Positions 1 to 7,190 of a stretch of DNA of 26,105 nucleotides are shown one piece after another. Made by a program: the position numbers and the translations under genes. This DNA comes from an uncultured Mycoplasmatota bacterium (lineage in GTDB: Bacteria; Bacillota_I; Bacilli_A; RF39; UBA660): positions 1 through 26,105 of the forward strand of contig CANSDD010000010.1 in assembly GCA_947645535.1 (NCBI GenBank). Reading direction: 5' to 3'. The notes under the pieces were generated by a model that ran no database searches, was not told where the DNA came from, and saw only the letters and a program-made list of their open reading frames with translations. The stretch's first letter is position 1. Each line of letters begins with the position of its first letter.

Positions 1-17
1 TAATTTACTCATATAAA

Positions 18-48
18 AACCTCGTTTCTATGTCCAAGAAACGGGGTT
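18..48. terminator. Hairpin, possible terminator at window start
   Basis: Arms 18-29 and 37-48 pair over about 12 bp with one G-U, around a 7-nt loop. The A-run at 15-19 gives a U-run only on the minus strand, yet no minus-strand gene lies to the right. It may be a bidirectional terminator for a gene outside the window. No CDS is visible in 1-155. Confidence 0.4.
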
Positions 49-105
49 CATATCATAATCTAAAGTTAAAATTTTATGTATATGTGTTTTAACTAATTGT
101 TTTTT

Positions 106-133
106 GAATATTTAAAATAATTTTTCATATAGT
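106..133 (+). promoter_or_regulatory. Sigma-E-like promoter of spoVID
   Basis: GAATATT (106-112) fits the sigma-E -35 consensus KMATATT exactly. After 13 nt, CATATAGT (126-133) matches 6 of 8 positions of the -10 consensus CATACAHT. spoVID is sigma-E dependent in Bacillus subtilis, so motif and gene agree. AT-rich DNA raises the chance of a random match. Confidence 0.6.
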
Positions 134-155
134 GTAATGAAAAGGGGTATAGAAT

Positions 156-875
156 ATGAAAAAGATAGTTCCATTTAAAAAAGAAATTATATTTAAAACG
201 AATTTAGCTGAAATAACAAGTATTTCTTTAGAACATTCTTTACATAAAGAAAGTGAACATACCATATCAGGTTCATTTTCATTAAGTGGAGAATACAAAA
301 TTACGGATGCAAGTTTAAATACAGAAGTATTTTCCTATGATTTACCATTTGATATCCATATGGATGACCATTATGTATTAGATCATGCAAGTATTGATAT
401 TGATGACTTTTATTATGAGATTATCAATGAAAATGTATTAGCGGTTAATATAGATGTTTGTGTAGACAAATTAGAAGAAAAACCACTAATAGAAAAGAAA
501 GAAGAAAGAAATGAAATAGAGAAAGAAGAAGCCGTAATCATTCCTAAAATAGAAGAAAAACAAGAAAAGAGAGAAGAGGAAGAAGAAAGAGAGGAAACAT
601 TAGTGAAAGAAGAGATGACTGTAGAAGTAGGATTAGAAAATAATGCAGTAGAAATAGAAAGTGCAACAACTACCTTATTTGGGAATATGGATGATAGTAA
701 TGAAACATATATGACATATCGTGTATATATTATTCGTGAAGGAGATTCTATTGATAGCATATTAAGTAAATATGAAACAACAAGAGAAGAACTTGCCTAT
801 TATAATGATTTAACTGAAGTAAAGCTTGGTGATAAACTCATTATTCCTGCTAGGTATCATGAGGCAAGTGAATAA
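156..875 (+). CDS. spoVID: Stage VI sporulation protein D-like (SpoVID) with C-terminal LysM
   Basis: Likely a spore-coat morphogenetic protein that helps the coat encase the forespore. Residues 1-108 resemble the SpoVID N-terminal domain: an ISLEHSL segment is followed by SGSFSLSGEY, matching the ISL...GSLELTGEY pattern recalled for B. subtilis SpoVID. Residues 109-170 are a low-complexity Glu/Lys linker. Residues 188-231 form a LysM domain (YIIREGD ... LGDKLIIP). At 239 aa it is much shorter than B. subtilis SpoVID (about 575 aa); the linker is what is reduced. The start is supported by AAAGGGG upstream and by the sigma-E-like promoter. The 3' end overlaps the next gene, a ysxE-like coat protein, reproducing the spoVID-ysxE pairing of Bacilli. 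Confidence 0.85.
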   Translation: MKKIVPFKKEIIFKTNLAEITSISLEHSLHKESEHTISGSFSLSGEYKITDASLNTEVFSYDLPFDIHMDDHYVLDHASIDIDDFYYEIINENVLAVNIDVCVDKLEEKPLIEKKEERNEIEKEEAVIIPKIEEKQEKREEEEEREETLVKEEMTVEVGLENNAVEIESATTTLFGNMDDSNETYMTYRVYIIREGDSIDSILSKYETTREELAYYNDLTEVKLGDKLIIPARYHEASE

Positions 876-1758
876 AGTATTAAAAAAATATGAATTAAAG
901 CCACACCGTTATGAAAAAAGTGGAAAAGCAACATTTGTAGATACAGAGAGAGGAAGGTTTGTAGTAAAGCCTAAAAATAAAGATAACGAAGCAATATTTC
1001 GCTATTTAGATTCTAGGAGTTTTGTTTACTATCCTAAAATTGTAAGTGATAGAGATGATGAATATGAAATAACAGAGTATGAAGAAAATTTTGAAATGCC
1101 AGAAGAACAAAAGATATTGGATTTAACAGATCTAATAAGTCTATTACATAATAAAACAACTCATTTTAAAGAAGTAGATGAAGCAGACTACAAGACAATA
1201 TTTGAAGATATTTCAAACAATATTGAATATTTATATAGTGATTATAATGATAGAATGAATATTATTGAATCACATATTTATATGAGTCCAAGTGAATATT
1301 TACTTGCACGTAATATATCTAAGATTTATGCTGCACTTGCTTATGCTAAAAAAGAACTGGAACATTGGTATGAACTAGTTCAAAATGAAAGAAAAGAAAG
1401 ATTAGTAGTCATTCATAATAATTTAGAATTATCTCATTTTATTAGAAATAAAAATGCTTATTTAACAAGTTGGGGAAAAGCTAGAATTGATATGCCTGTA
1501 TTTGATTTGTATAAATTATATTTAAAGCATTCTTTAGACTTTGATTTTTCTGAAATATTAAAGAGATATGAAAAAAATTACCCATTTAGTGAAGCTGAGA
1601 GAAAGTTATTATTTATATTGATTGCATTACCAGATAAGTTAGAATTAACTGATAGAGAATATGATAATTGTAAACGAATAGGAAATATGATCGATAGACT
1701 ATATAAGACTGAAATATTGTTATCACCATATTATGAAAAAGAGGAAAAACATAGATAG
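859..1758 (+). CDS. ysxE: CotS/YsxE-family spore coat protein (kinase-like fold)
   Basis: A 299-aa protein of the CotS/YutH/YsxE group, which resembles aminoglycoside phosphotransferases but is probably a structural or degenerate kinase of the mother-cell coat. The catalytic-loop position reads VVIHNNLELSHF near residue 183, where active relatives have HGDLxxxNh; the Asp is replaced by Asn. WGKARIDMPVFDLYKLY near residue 205 occupies the metal-binding region. It overlaps the end of spoVID, so translational coupling is likely. ATG at 859 and GTG at 868 are both possible; the GTG has the better-spaced GAGG. An upstream in-frame start at 826 lies deeper inside spoVID and is less likely. Family assignment rests on synteny plus these motifs. 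Confidence 0.75.
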   Translation: MRQVNKVLKKYELKPHRYEKSGKATFVDTERGRFVVKPKNKDNEAIFRYLDSRSFVYYPKIVSDRDDEYEITEYEENFEMPEEQKILDLTDLISLLHNKTTHFKEVDEADYKTIFEDISNNIEYLYSDYNDRMNIIESHIYMSPSEYLLARNISKIYAALAYAKKELEHWYELVQNERKERLVVIHNNLELSHFIRNKNAYLTSWGKARIDMPVFDLYKLYLKHSLDFDFSEILKRYEKNYPFSEAERKLLFILIALPDKLELTDREYDNCKRIGNMIDRLYKTEILLSPYYEKEEKHR

Positions 1759-1905
1759 TATCCAAAAGAAAAAGATTAAGAATAAATTGAATCTAGTAAC
1801 AATAAAAAATGTTAGAATAAGTTGATAAAAAAGTATGATAGAGCAGATGAGATGAGCAATGAAATAACATCCTCGTCTTCCCCACCAGTTATGATTCCGA
1901 TTCAT
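1723..1905 (-). CDS. Possible small membrane protein antisense to the ysxE 3' end
   Basis: A 60-aa minus-strand ORF starting MNRNHNWWGRRG, then almost entirely hydrophobic with about two membrane spans. AGGTGAT lies just upstream of the ATG. The N-terminal codons sit in a patch richer in G+C than the surrounding spacer. The last 36 nt overlap the end of ysxE in antisense. No family recognised and no convincing promoter. It could be a chance ORF in AT-rich DNA. Confidence 0.3.
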   Translation of the reverse strand: MNRNHNWWGRRGCYFIAHLICSIILFYQLILTFFIVTRFNLFLIFFFWILSMFFLFFIIW

Positions 1906-1947
1906 AGTATCACCTATTATAATGTATTCCAATTTTGATATAAAGTG

Positions 1948-1971
1948 AGGAGAAATTTTTTCTCTTTTTTT
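1948..1971 (+). terminator. Rho-independent terminator after spoVID-ysxE
   Basis: GAGAAA (1950-1955) pairs with TTTCTC (1959-1964) around TTT, extended by weaker pairs, and is followed by a 7-nt T-run. It ends the + strand transcript about 190 nt past the ysxE stop. Confidence 0.7.
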
Positions 1972-2187
1972 GCGTTATTCTGATATAGCAAAGTAACAAA
2001 AATGTGTTAGAGTAGACACATAAATAAATTATTTAGAAAATCAGTTTAAAATATTTTTTCGATAGAAGATAAATAATAGAATAAGTATTATAAAAAAGTA
2101 AATTTGTAGGAGAATTGCCTTTTTTTTTGTTATAATAAAAGTATTAAAGCAAGGCAAAAAAGTGATTTAAAAAGTAGTTGAAATAAA
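1972..2187. other. Intergenic spacer after the spoVID-ysxE terminator
   Basis: No coding signal seen. The first ~40 nt resemble the sequence after the FkbM-gene terminator (18035-18067), with a shared TTCTGA and AACAAAAAT. A TATAAT near 2131 may be the -10 of the next gene, but no convincing -35 is present. Confidence 0.4.
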
Positions 2188-2844
2188 ATGGAATGTTTAA
2201 ATTGTCAGAAAACAACAAATTCTTTTTTATGCGATAGTTGTCTTAATAATAAAGAGCTAGAAAAAGTTTTAAATTATATAATAAAAAGAGAAATTATACA
2301 AGATGACAATAGACTAAATACTTTTATTGAAGAAAGTACATATGAGGAAAGGTGCGATTGTTTTTCTATTTTATTAAAAGATTATAAAGGTAAAAACAAA
2401 GAATATTATAATTGTAAATATTTGAAGATGATTCATAGTGATTTATTTGAAGAAATGGCACTAAAATATTTAGATAAAAATGATTTTAATATGATAAATA
2501 GTCAAGATATACTTTATGATTTATTGAATTTTTATTTTAGAAATGATTTTATTACACCACAAAAATGGTATAATAAAATTTTAAATGAAAATAGTTTATG
2601 CTATGAATTATATATAAATGCAGCAGAATATTTTTCCATGGTAGGTGATTATGAGGAAAGTAAATTTTTACTTGATAAAATAGAGGCTTCCATCAATGAA
2701 TTAAACGTTTTATATAGCAGAAATACAAAAGAAAATATTATCAATAGCATAAGAAAAATAAGGAATTTATTAGAGAAATATAGAAATGGTAAACCATATT
2801 GGTCTAATACAGAAGAAAGAAGAAAAAAAATTGCAACTATATAA
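2188..2844 (+). CDS. Unknown protein with N-terminal zinc ribbon
   Basis: A 218-aa protein, not recognised. Cys3, Cys6, Cys15 and Cys18 form a CxxC-8-CxxC zinc ribbon at the extreme N-terminus. The rest looks helical: residues 130-200 contain alternating short helices reminiscent of tetratricopeptide repeats, and the C-terminus is basic. There is no signal peptide or membrane span. The start lacks a clear Shine-Dalgarno sequence but keeps the zinc ribbon intact. It lies directly upstream of a tnpB remnant, so this is a zone of past mobile-element activity. Confidence 0.65.
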   Translation: MECLNCQKTTNSFLCDSCLNNKELEKVLNYIIKREIIQDDNRLNTFIEESTYEERCDCFSILLKDYKGKNKEYYNCKYLKMIHSDLFEEMALKYLDKNDFNMINSQDILYDLLNFYFRNDFITPQKWYNKILNENSLCYELYINAAEYFSMVGDYEESKFLLDKIEASINELNVLYSRNTKENIINSIRKIRNLLEKYRNGKPYWSNTEERRKKIATI

Positions 2845-2867
2845 GATGAAAAAGGAATAAATTATAA

Positions 2868-3077
2868 GGGAACTATAAAAGTAAATGGAAAGGAAAGATA
2901 TTTTATCAAATAGATACATATTATCCATCAAGTCAAATATGTAGTTATTGTGAAAATAAAAATATAAGGATAAAAGATTTAAGTATTAGAAAGTGGAAAT
3001 GTGAGAAGTGTAATTGTATTAACGATAGAGATATCAATGTAAGTATCAATATGATGTATGAAGGGGTAAAAAGATAA
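2868..3077 (+). pseudogene. tnpB: C-terminal remnant of an IS200/IS605-family TnpB
   Basis: This frame has no start codon and is closed upstream by a TAA at 2865, yet encodes about 69 aa typical of the TnpB C-terminus. YKSKWKGK leads into TYYPSSQICSYC, then a KDLSIRKWKCEKC segment giving the second zinc-ribbon CxxC, then NDRDINVSINM, which carries the last RuvC acidic residue. The N-terminal RuvC part and the transposon left end are absent. No tnpA is present. It is a dead fragment of a transposon-encoded RNA-guided nuclease. Confidence 0.85.
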
Positions 3078-3139
3078 TCAATAGATTTTTTCCTATAAAT
3101 TTGATACAATAATAAATAGAAAAATAGAAGGTGTAAGAA

Positions 3140-5188
3140 ATGAAAAAAAGAGGATTTACTTTAATAGAATTATTAGCTGTTGTTGTAATATTGGTTATAA
3201 TTGTACTCATTGCTACACCAATTATCTTAAATATTGTAGAAAAATCAAGAAAAGAATCTTTTAGAGATAGTATTTATGGAATACTAGAAATAACAGAATT
3301 AGATGCTATGCTAAATGAAGCAAATTTACCATTTTCTTATGTAATAGAAGGAAATAAAACAGTACCAGAAGTAAATTTTAGTGGGAAATTGGATGCTTAT
3401 GGAGAAATAATTGTGAATGAGAAAGGGCAAACAAAAGTAGAAGTAGATAATGGAAAATGGTGTGCGAAAAAAGAATATAACGAAAGTAAAATTGTATTAT
3501 CATCTTCTCCTTGTACAGATAATCCTATTATCATGGGAAATTTAACAGTAGAGCCAAAATGGGGAGATGGATTATTAGTGACTTCTAGTGCAACATCTAA
3601 AACATCTACAATTACAGAATATGAATTTATAGTGAAAAAACAAAATGAAATTATTACTAGTTATACATCAGAATTAAGTGAATATTTATTTCCTTTTGAA
3701 CATTTTGACAATAATGAAGAGTATCAATTTGAAGTGGTAGTAAAGGATAATCAGAATCATACAAATGATACTAGTGTCATGTATTTATTATCTTATGAAC
3801 CAGTTATTACTCGTTACTTAGTTGTAGAAGTTTTTGAACATTTAAATGGAAATGGAGCCGTAATTAATGAACTTGAATTTTTAGATAATCATAATGAAAA
3901 AATAGACTATACAGTAGGAGATGTCTATGATAGTACCACAAAGGGATTGCCTTTTTATTGGAATAGTTCTTCCTATTGGAGTCAAAATAATTTAAATAAT
4001 GGAACCTATTCATATAATTCTAATCCAGATGGAGGACAAACAAGTACATTATTTATTTATAATTCAAATGAAACAAATAAATATGCAAGATTCTTAATCG
4101 ATTTTGGTGAAGAGAAAGAAATAAAAACCATCAAATTATGGACAGGTGGTAGTGATAGAAGACAACCTCGTAATATAAAAATATATCGTTATTCATTAGA
4201 ACTAAATTCTTCTTTTAAAAAAGATTATATTGAAACTAGAGATGATACTCTTCCTATTATTTATGATAAGACATTTACTTCTATTTATGAAACACCAACA
4301 AATAATACCAATTATTTTATTTACCCAGAAGATACGAAAGAACCCATAATTACTGAAATAAAAGTAGCCAATGATTTTAATATATTACAAGTAAAAGTAG
4401 ATGTTACTGATCCTTATTATTCATCTGGAATAAAAGAATATCGTTATGCGTTAGTAAAAGATAATGGAATTTTATCATATGACAATATTCCATGGAGTGA
4501 AAGTAAAAAAACAAATAATATAGAATATGATTTAGAAAATTTAGAAGAAGGTACTTATTATATTTATGTAGAAGCAATAGATAATGCTTTGCATAAGACT
4601 TATAAAGTTTCATCTCCTTATGAGTTTAGTAAAAGAGATATCAACAGTAGATATATTATAATGGAAATTTATGATCATTTTAGTAGTAACGGAAGTGTAA
4701 TAACAGAATTAGAAATTTATAATAATTCTAGTCAAAAAATAGCATATGATATTCCTAAAATTTATGATAAATCAACAAATGGTGTCCCATATTATTGGAC
4801 AAGTACAGCATGGCCAAAAACTCGTTTATATGATGGAAAAACAGCATATACATCTAATAGTCAAGGCTCTACAACAAGTACAATTTTTAATTATTCGTCG
4901 GCAGCAGGAACAGGTGTGTGGACAAGAATGATTGTTGATTTTAGTAAAGCGGAAAATATCAAAAATCTAAAAATATGGTTAGGTGGACCAGAAGGAAGAT
5001 TACCAAAGGAAGTACATTTTTATGTTAGTGAAAATAGTGATATAGATACTATATATAATCAGAACATAAAAGAAAGAGATAATACTTCATTAGTAGAATT
5101 TACACGTTTTTCATTTTCTGAAAATATTACTACAGTAACAAAATTTGAAAAAAATAATTTAGTACTTTATAAATTTCAAAAGAAATAA
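3140..5188 (+). CDS. Large prepilin-like surface protein with two discoidin-like repeats
   Basis: Residues 1-35 are a classic type IV prepilin/pseudopilin N-terminus: KKRG followed by FTLIELLAVV and a hydrophobic helix, with prepilin-peptidase cleavage expected between Gly5 and Phe6. The 682-aa length is far above usual pilins (about 130-180 aa). Residues 60-115 form a small domain with two Cys. Residues 225-355 and 504-640 are repeats of each other, sharing a VI(N/T)ELE motif, a YYW segment, TSTxF and an IKxLKIWxGG block; they resemble F5/8 type C (discoidin) carbohydrate-binding folds. Residues 120-215 and 400-495 look like Ig/fibronectin-type spacers. An AAGGTG precedes the ATG, and an extended -10 (TGA-TACAAT, ending 3110) lies upstream. 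Probably a surface adhesin displayed through a type IV pilus-like machine that is not in this window. Confidence 0.8.
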   Translation: MKKRGFTLIELLAVVVILVIIVLIATPIILNIVEKSRKESFRDSIYGILEITELDAMLNEANLPFSYVIEGNKTVPEVNFSGKLDAYGEIIVNEKGQTKVEVDNGKWCAKKEYNESKIVLSSSPCTDNPIIMGNLTVEPKWGDGLLVTSSATSKTSTITEYEFIVKKQNEIITSYTSELSEYLFPFEHFDNNEEYQFEVVVKDNQNHTNDTSVMYLLSYEPVITRYLVVEVFEHLNGNGAVINELEFLDNHNEKIDYTVGDVYDSTTKGLPFYWNSSSYWSQNNLNNGTYSYNSNPDGGQTSTLFIYNSNETNKYARFLIDFGEEKEIKTIKLWTGGSDRRQPRNIKIYRYSLELNSSFKKDYIETRDDTLPIIYDKTFTSIYETPTNNTNYFIYPEDTKEPIITEIKVANDFNILQVKVDVTDPYYSSGIKEYRYALVKDNGILSYDNIPWSESKKTNNIEYDLENLEEGTYYIYVEAIDNALHKTYKVSSPYEFSKRDINSRYIIMEIYDHFSSNGSVITELEIYNNSSQKIAYDIPKIYDKSTNGVPYYWTSTAWPKTRLYDGKTAYTSNSQGSTTSTIFNYSSAAGTGVWTRMIVDFSKAENIKNLKIWLGGPEGRLPKEVHFYVSENSDIDTIYNQNIKERDNTSLVEFTRFSFSENITTVTKFEKNNLVLYKFQKK

Positions 5189-5224
5189 TGGTAATAAATG
5201 TATAGAAAAATAATAGAAATCAGA

Positions 5225-5253
5225 TTGTGATTGAATAATCTTTTTATTATAAT
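5225..5253 (+). promoter_or_regulatory. Vegetative promoter of mutM
   Basis: TTGTGA (5225-5230) and TATAAT (5248-5253) are separated by 17 nt. The -35 region overlaps a short AGATT/AATCT hairpin with a T-run that could terminate the upstream gene. Confidence 0.65.
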
Positions 5254-5273
5254 ATAGAGATGAGGTGAAGTTT

Positions 5274-6092
5274 ATGCCAGAATTACCAGAAGTAGAAACT
5301 GTTAAAGAAACGTTAAAGACTCAAGTGATTGGAAAAATAGTAGAAGAAGTTTACATTTATCACAACAATGTAATAGAATATCCAACAACAGATGAATTTA
5401 AAGAGAAAATAATGAATGAAAAGATTATAAATATCGAAAGACGTGGAAAATGGCTTATGTTTGAATTAGAAAATTATTATTTGCTAAGTCATTTAAGAAT
5501 GGAAGGAAAATATTATATACGGGAAAATGAAGAACCGAAAATGTTACATGAACTTGTCAAATTTACATTTCAAGATGGAACGAGTTTACGCTATCATGAC
5601 ACTAGAAAATTTGGAAAAATGCATCTGATAGAAAAAGAAAAAGTTTTTGATATTAGACCTTTAAATGAACTTGGATTAGAACCTTGGGATAAAGAATTAA
5701 CAGAAAAATATTTAGAAGAAAAATATCATGGAAAAAAACTTCCTATTAAAACAACTTTATTAGACCAAGGTATTATAACAGGAATTGGAAATATTTATGC
5801 TGATGAAATTTTATTTTTATCTTGTATTCATCCATTAAAACCCTGTTCTAGTTTAACCAAAAAAGAGCGTGAAAATATCATTACAAATACTAGAAAAGTA
5901 TTAGAACATGCAATTAAATTAGGGGGAACAACCATTCGAACTTTTGAATCTAGTGAAGGCGTTCATGGTTTATTTCAAAATGAATTATATGTTCATGGAC
6001 AGAAAGAATGTCCAAAATGTAGTAGTGAAATCTTAAAAATAAAAGTTGGTGGTAGAGGAACTTATTATTGTTCAAAATGTCAGAAAAAATGA
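5274..6092 (+). CDS. mutM: Formamidopyrimidine-DNA glycosylase (MutM/Fpg)
   Basis: Base-excision repair enzyme that removes 8-oxoguanine and formamidopyrimidines and cuts the strand by beta,delta-elimination. The start is fixed at ATG 5274 because the family needs the N-terminal MPELPEVE, in which Pro2 becomes the nucleophile after Met removal; a GTG nine bases upstream would block this. Glu3, the conserved Lys59 in RRGKW, and LSHLRMEGK (residues 71-79) are present. The C-terminal zinc finger has Cys246, Cys249, Cys266 and Cys269 with the conserved GRGTYYC Arg. Length is 272 aa, normal for the family. The last ~47 bp recur in decayed form at 7012-7060, beyond the hydrolase gene. Confidence 0.96.
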   Translation: MPELPEVETVKETLKTQVIGKIVEEVYIYHNNVIEYPTTDEFKEKIMNEKIINIERRGKWLMFELENYYLLSHLRMEGKYYIRENEEPKMLHELVKFTFQDGTSLRYHDTRKFGKMHLIEKEKVFDIRPLNELGLEPWDKELTEKYLEEKYHGKKLPIKTTLLDQGIITGIGNIYADEILFLSCIHPLKPCSSLTKKERENIITNTRKVLEHAIKLGGTTIRTFESSEGVHGLFQNELYVHGQKECPKCSSEILKIKVGGRGTYYCSKCQKK

Positions 6093-6098
6093 CTGTAA
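6052..6098 (+). repeat. Direct repeat, mutM 3' end (intact copy)
   Basis: This stretch encodes the zinc-finger tail GRGTYYCSKCQKK of mutM. A diverged copy lies at 7012-7060, so the hydrolase gene between them is bracketed by direct repeats. Confidence 0.75.
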
Positions 6099-6144
6099 CT
6101 ATTTTGGAAGATAATCATTGATAACTTTAGATTGGAGAGAAATT

Positions 6145-6999
6145 ATGAATATTGAATTTATTAACGATGCTTATACAGAAGATGGTTTAAGACTACCAAT
6201 GGTTCATTTTGAAAGTCAAGAACAAGATATATGCGTTATTTTTATTCATGGTATGTGTCAAACGATTATGGATAATTATTTTGCAGTAGTTTGTGGAAAA
6301 CTTTTGGCAGAAAATAATATTGGATTTTTTTATGAGCATAATAGAGGACACTCAATAGAAAATGATATTTTAAAGAAAGATGGAACCTATTTAAGATGTG
6401 GTTGTATGTATGAAATATTTGAAGATAGTATTTACGATATTGATTTAGCAATCAATCAAGCAAAAACTTTAGGTTATAAACGAATTATTTTGATGGGACA
6501 CAGTTATGGTTGTAATAAAGTTATTTATTATTACTATAAGAGGCAGCCAGAAGTTTTAGGACTTATATTAGCAAGTGCTCCTGATATGCTTGGAAGTCAT
6601 TTTAGTGTTCAAGATGATTATGAAGAATTATTAAAAGAAGCAGAGAAAAATATACAAAATGGGTTCCCTCAGAAATTACTTCACAAAATGGTGGAAGAAT
6701 ATATGTATATGAGTTCAGGAACTTATTATAATTGGTATAAAAATCATTCTAATGTGAATAACTTACCTATACTAGCAAATCCAGAAAAATGGGAGCAATT
6801 TGAAAGCATTGATGTGCCAATATTAACTTTTTCTGGTACAGAAGAAGCAGAGTATTATCTACATCTAGATTTATTACAATCAAAAGCAGTTAATTGTAAT
6901 AAATTTGATTATAAGTATATAAAAGGGGCTAATCATTTTTATACAAATAAGGAAAAAGAAATTAGTGATTTAGTTTTAAATTGGATTAAAAATTTTTAA
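6145..6999 (+). CDS. Alpha/beta-fold hydrolase
   Basis: A 284-aa serine hydrolase of the alpha/beta superfamily; substrate unknown. The oxyanion strand reads FIHGMC (His35-Gly36), the nucleophile elbow is GHSYG with Ser120, and a late GANHFY gives the catalytic His264. The acid is probably in the strand ending ILTFSGTEE. No signal peptide, so it is cytoplasmic. The start is ATG 6145 because GGAGAG lies five bases upstream; the longer TTG frame from 6118 has no ribosome-binding site. It starts 52 bp after mutM with no clear promoter, so co-transcription is likely. It is enclosed by direct repeats of the mutM 3' end, suggesting acquisition. Confidence 0.85.
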   Translation: MNIEFINDAYTEDGLRLPMVHFESQEQDICVIFIHGMCQTIMDNYFAVVCGKLLAENNIGFFYEHNRGHSIENDILKKDGTYLRCGCMYEIFEDSIYDIDLAINQAKTLGYKRIILMGHSYGCNKVIYYYYKRQPEVLGLILASAPDMLGSHFSVQDDYEELLKEAEKNIQNGFPQKLLHKMVEEYMYMSSGTYYNWYKNHSNVNNLPILANPEKWEQFESIDVPILTFSGTEEAEYYLHLDLLQSKAVNCNKFDYKYIKGANHFYTNKEKEISDLVLNWIKNF

Positions 7000-7011
7000 A
7001 ATAATGGTTAG

Positions 7012-7060
7012 TGAAAGAGGGACTTATTATGTCTAAAATGTCATAAAAAAAGGATAGTAC
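7012..7060 (+). pseudogene. Decayed mutM 3'-end remnant
   Basis: This aligns to 6052-6098 at roughly 80% identity by eye. In frame it reads SERGTYY before a one-base deletion and a stop, matching GGRGTYYCSKCQKK of mutM. It is too short and broken to be functional. It is best read as the displaced 3' end of mutM after the hydrolase gene was inserted. Confidence 0.75.
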
Positions 7061-7124
7061 AAAAAATTAATTTTTACATATTATATTCATGAATTTTCTT
7101 AATATAGAAAAATAGAAAAAACTA

Positions 7125-7153
7125 TTGATTTCTTATAGAAATCATAGTAAAAT
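7125..7153 (+). promoter_or_regulatory. pyk promoter with an overlapping inverted repeat
   Basis: TTGATT (7125-7130), 17-nt spacer, TAAAAT (7148-7153). A perfect 8-bp inverted repeat, TGATTTCT (7126-7133) and AGAAATCA (7137-7144), covers the -35 and spacer and could be an operator. The promoter position excludes the longer upstream reading of the pyk frame. Confidence 0.65.
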
Positions 7154-7190
7154 GTTATACGCCCACATAAAAAAGGAAGTGTTTATTAAT

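Noticed and set aside
413..760. 115-aa minus-strand ORF inside spoVID
   Set aside because: Ser/Phe-rich mirror of the Glu/Lys linker codons of spoVID; no ribosome-binding site; the + strand gene is well supported.
4746..4931. 61-aa ORF in another frame inside the large prepilin gene
   Set aside because: Glutamine/isoleucine-rich out-of-frame reading of the second discoidin-like repeat.
5225..5246. Separate terminator for the large prepilin gene
   Set aside because: The AGATT/AATCT stem is only 5 bp and coincides with the mutM promoter; noted there rather than as its own feature.
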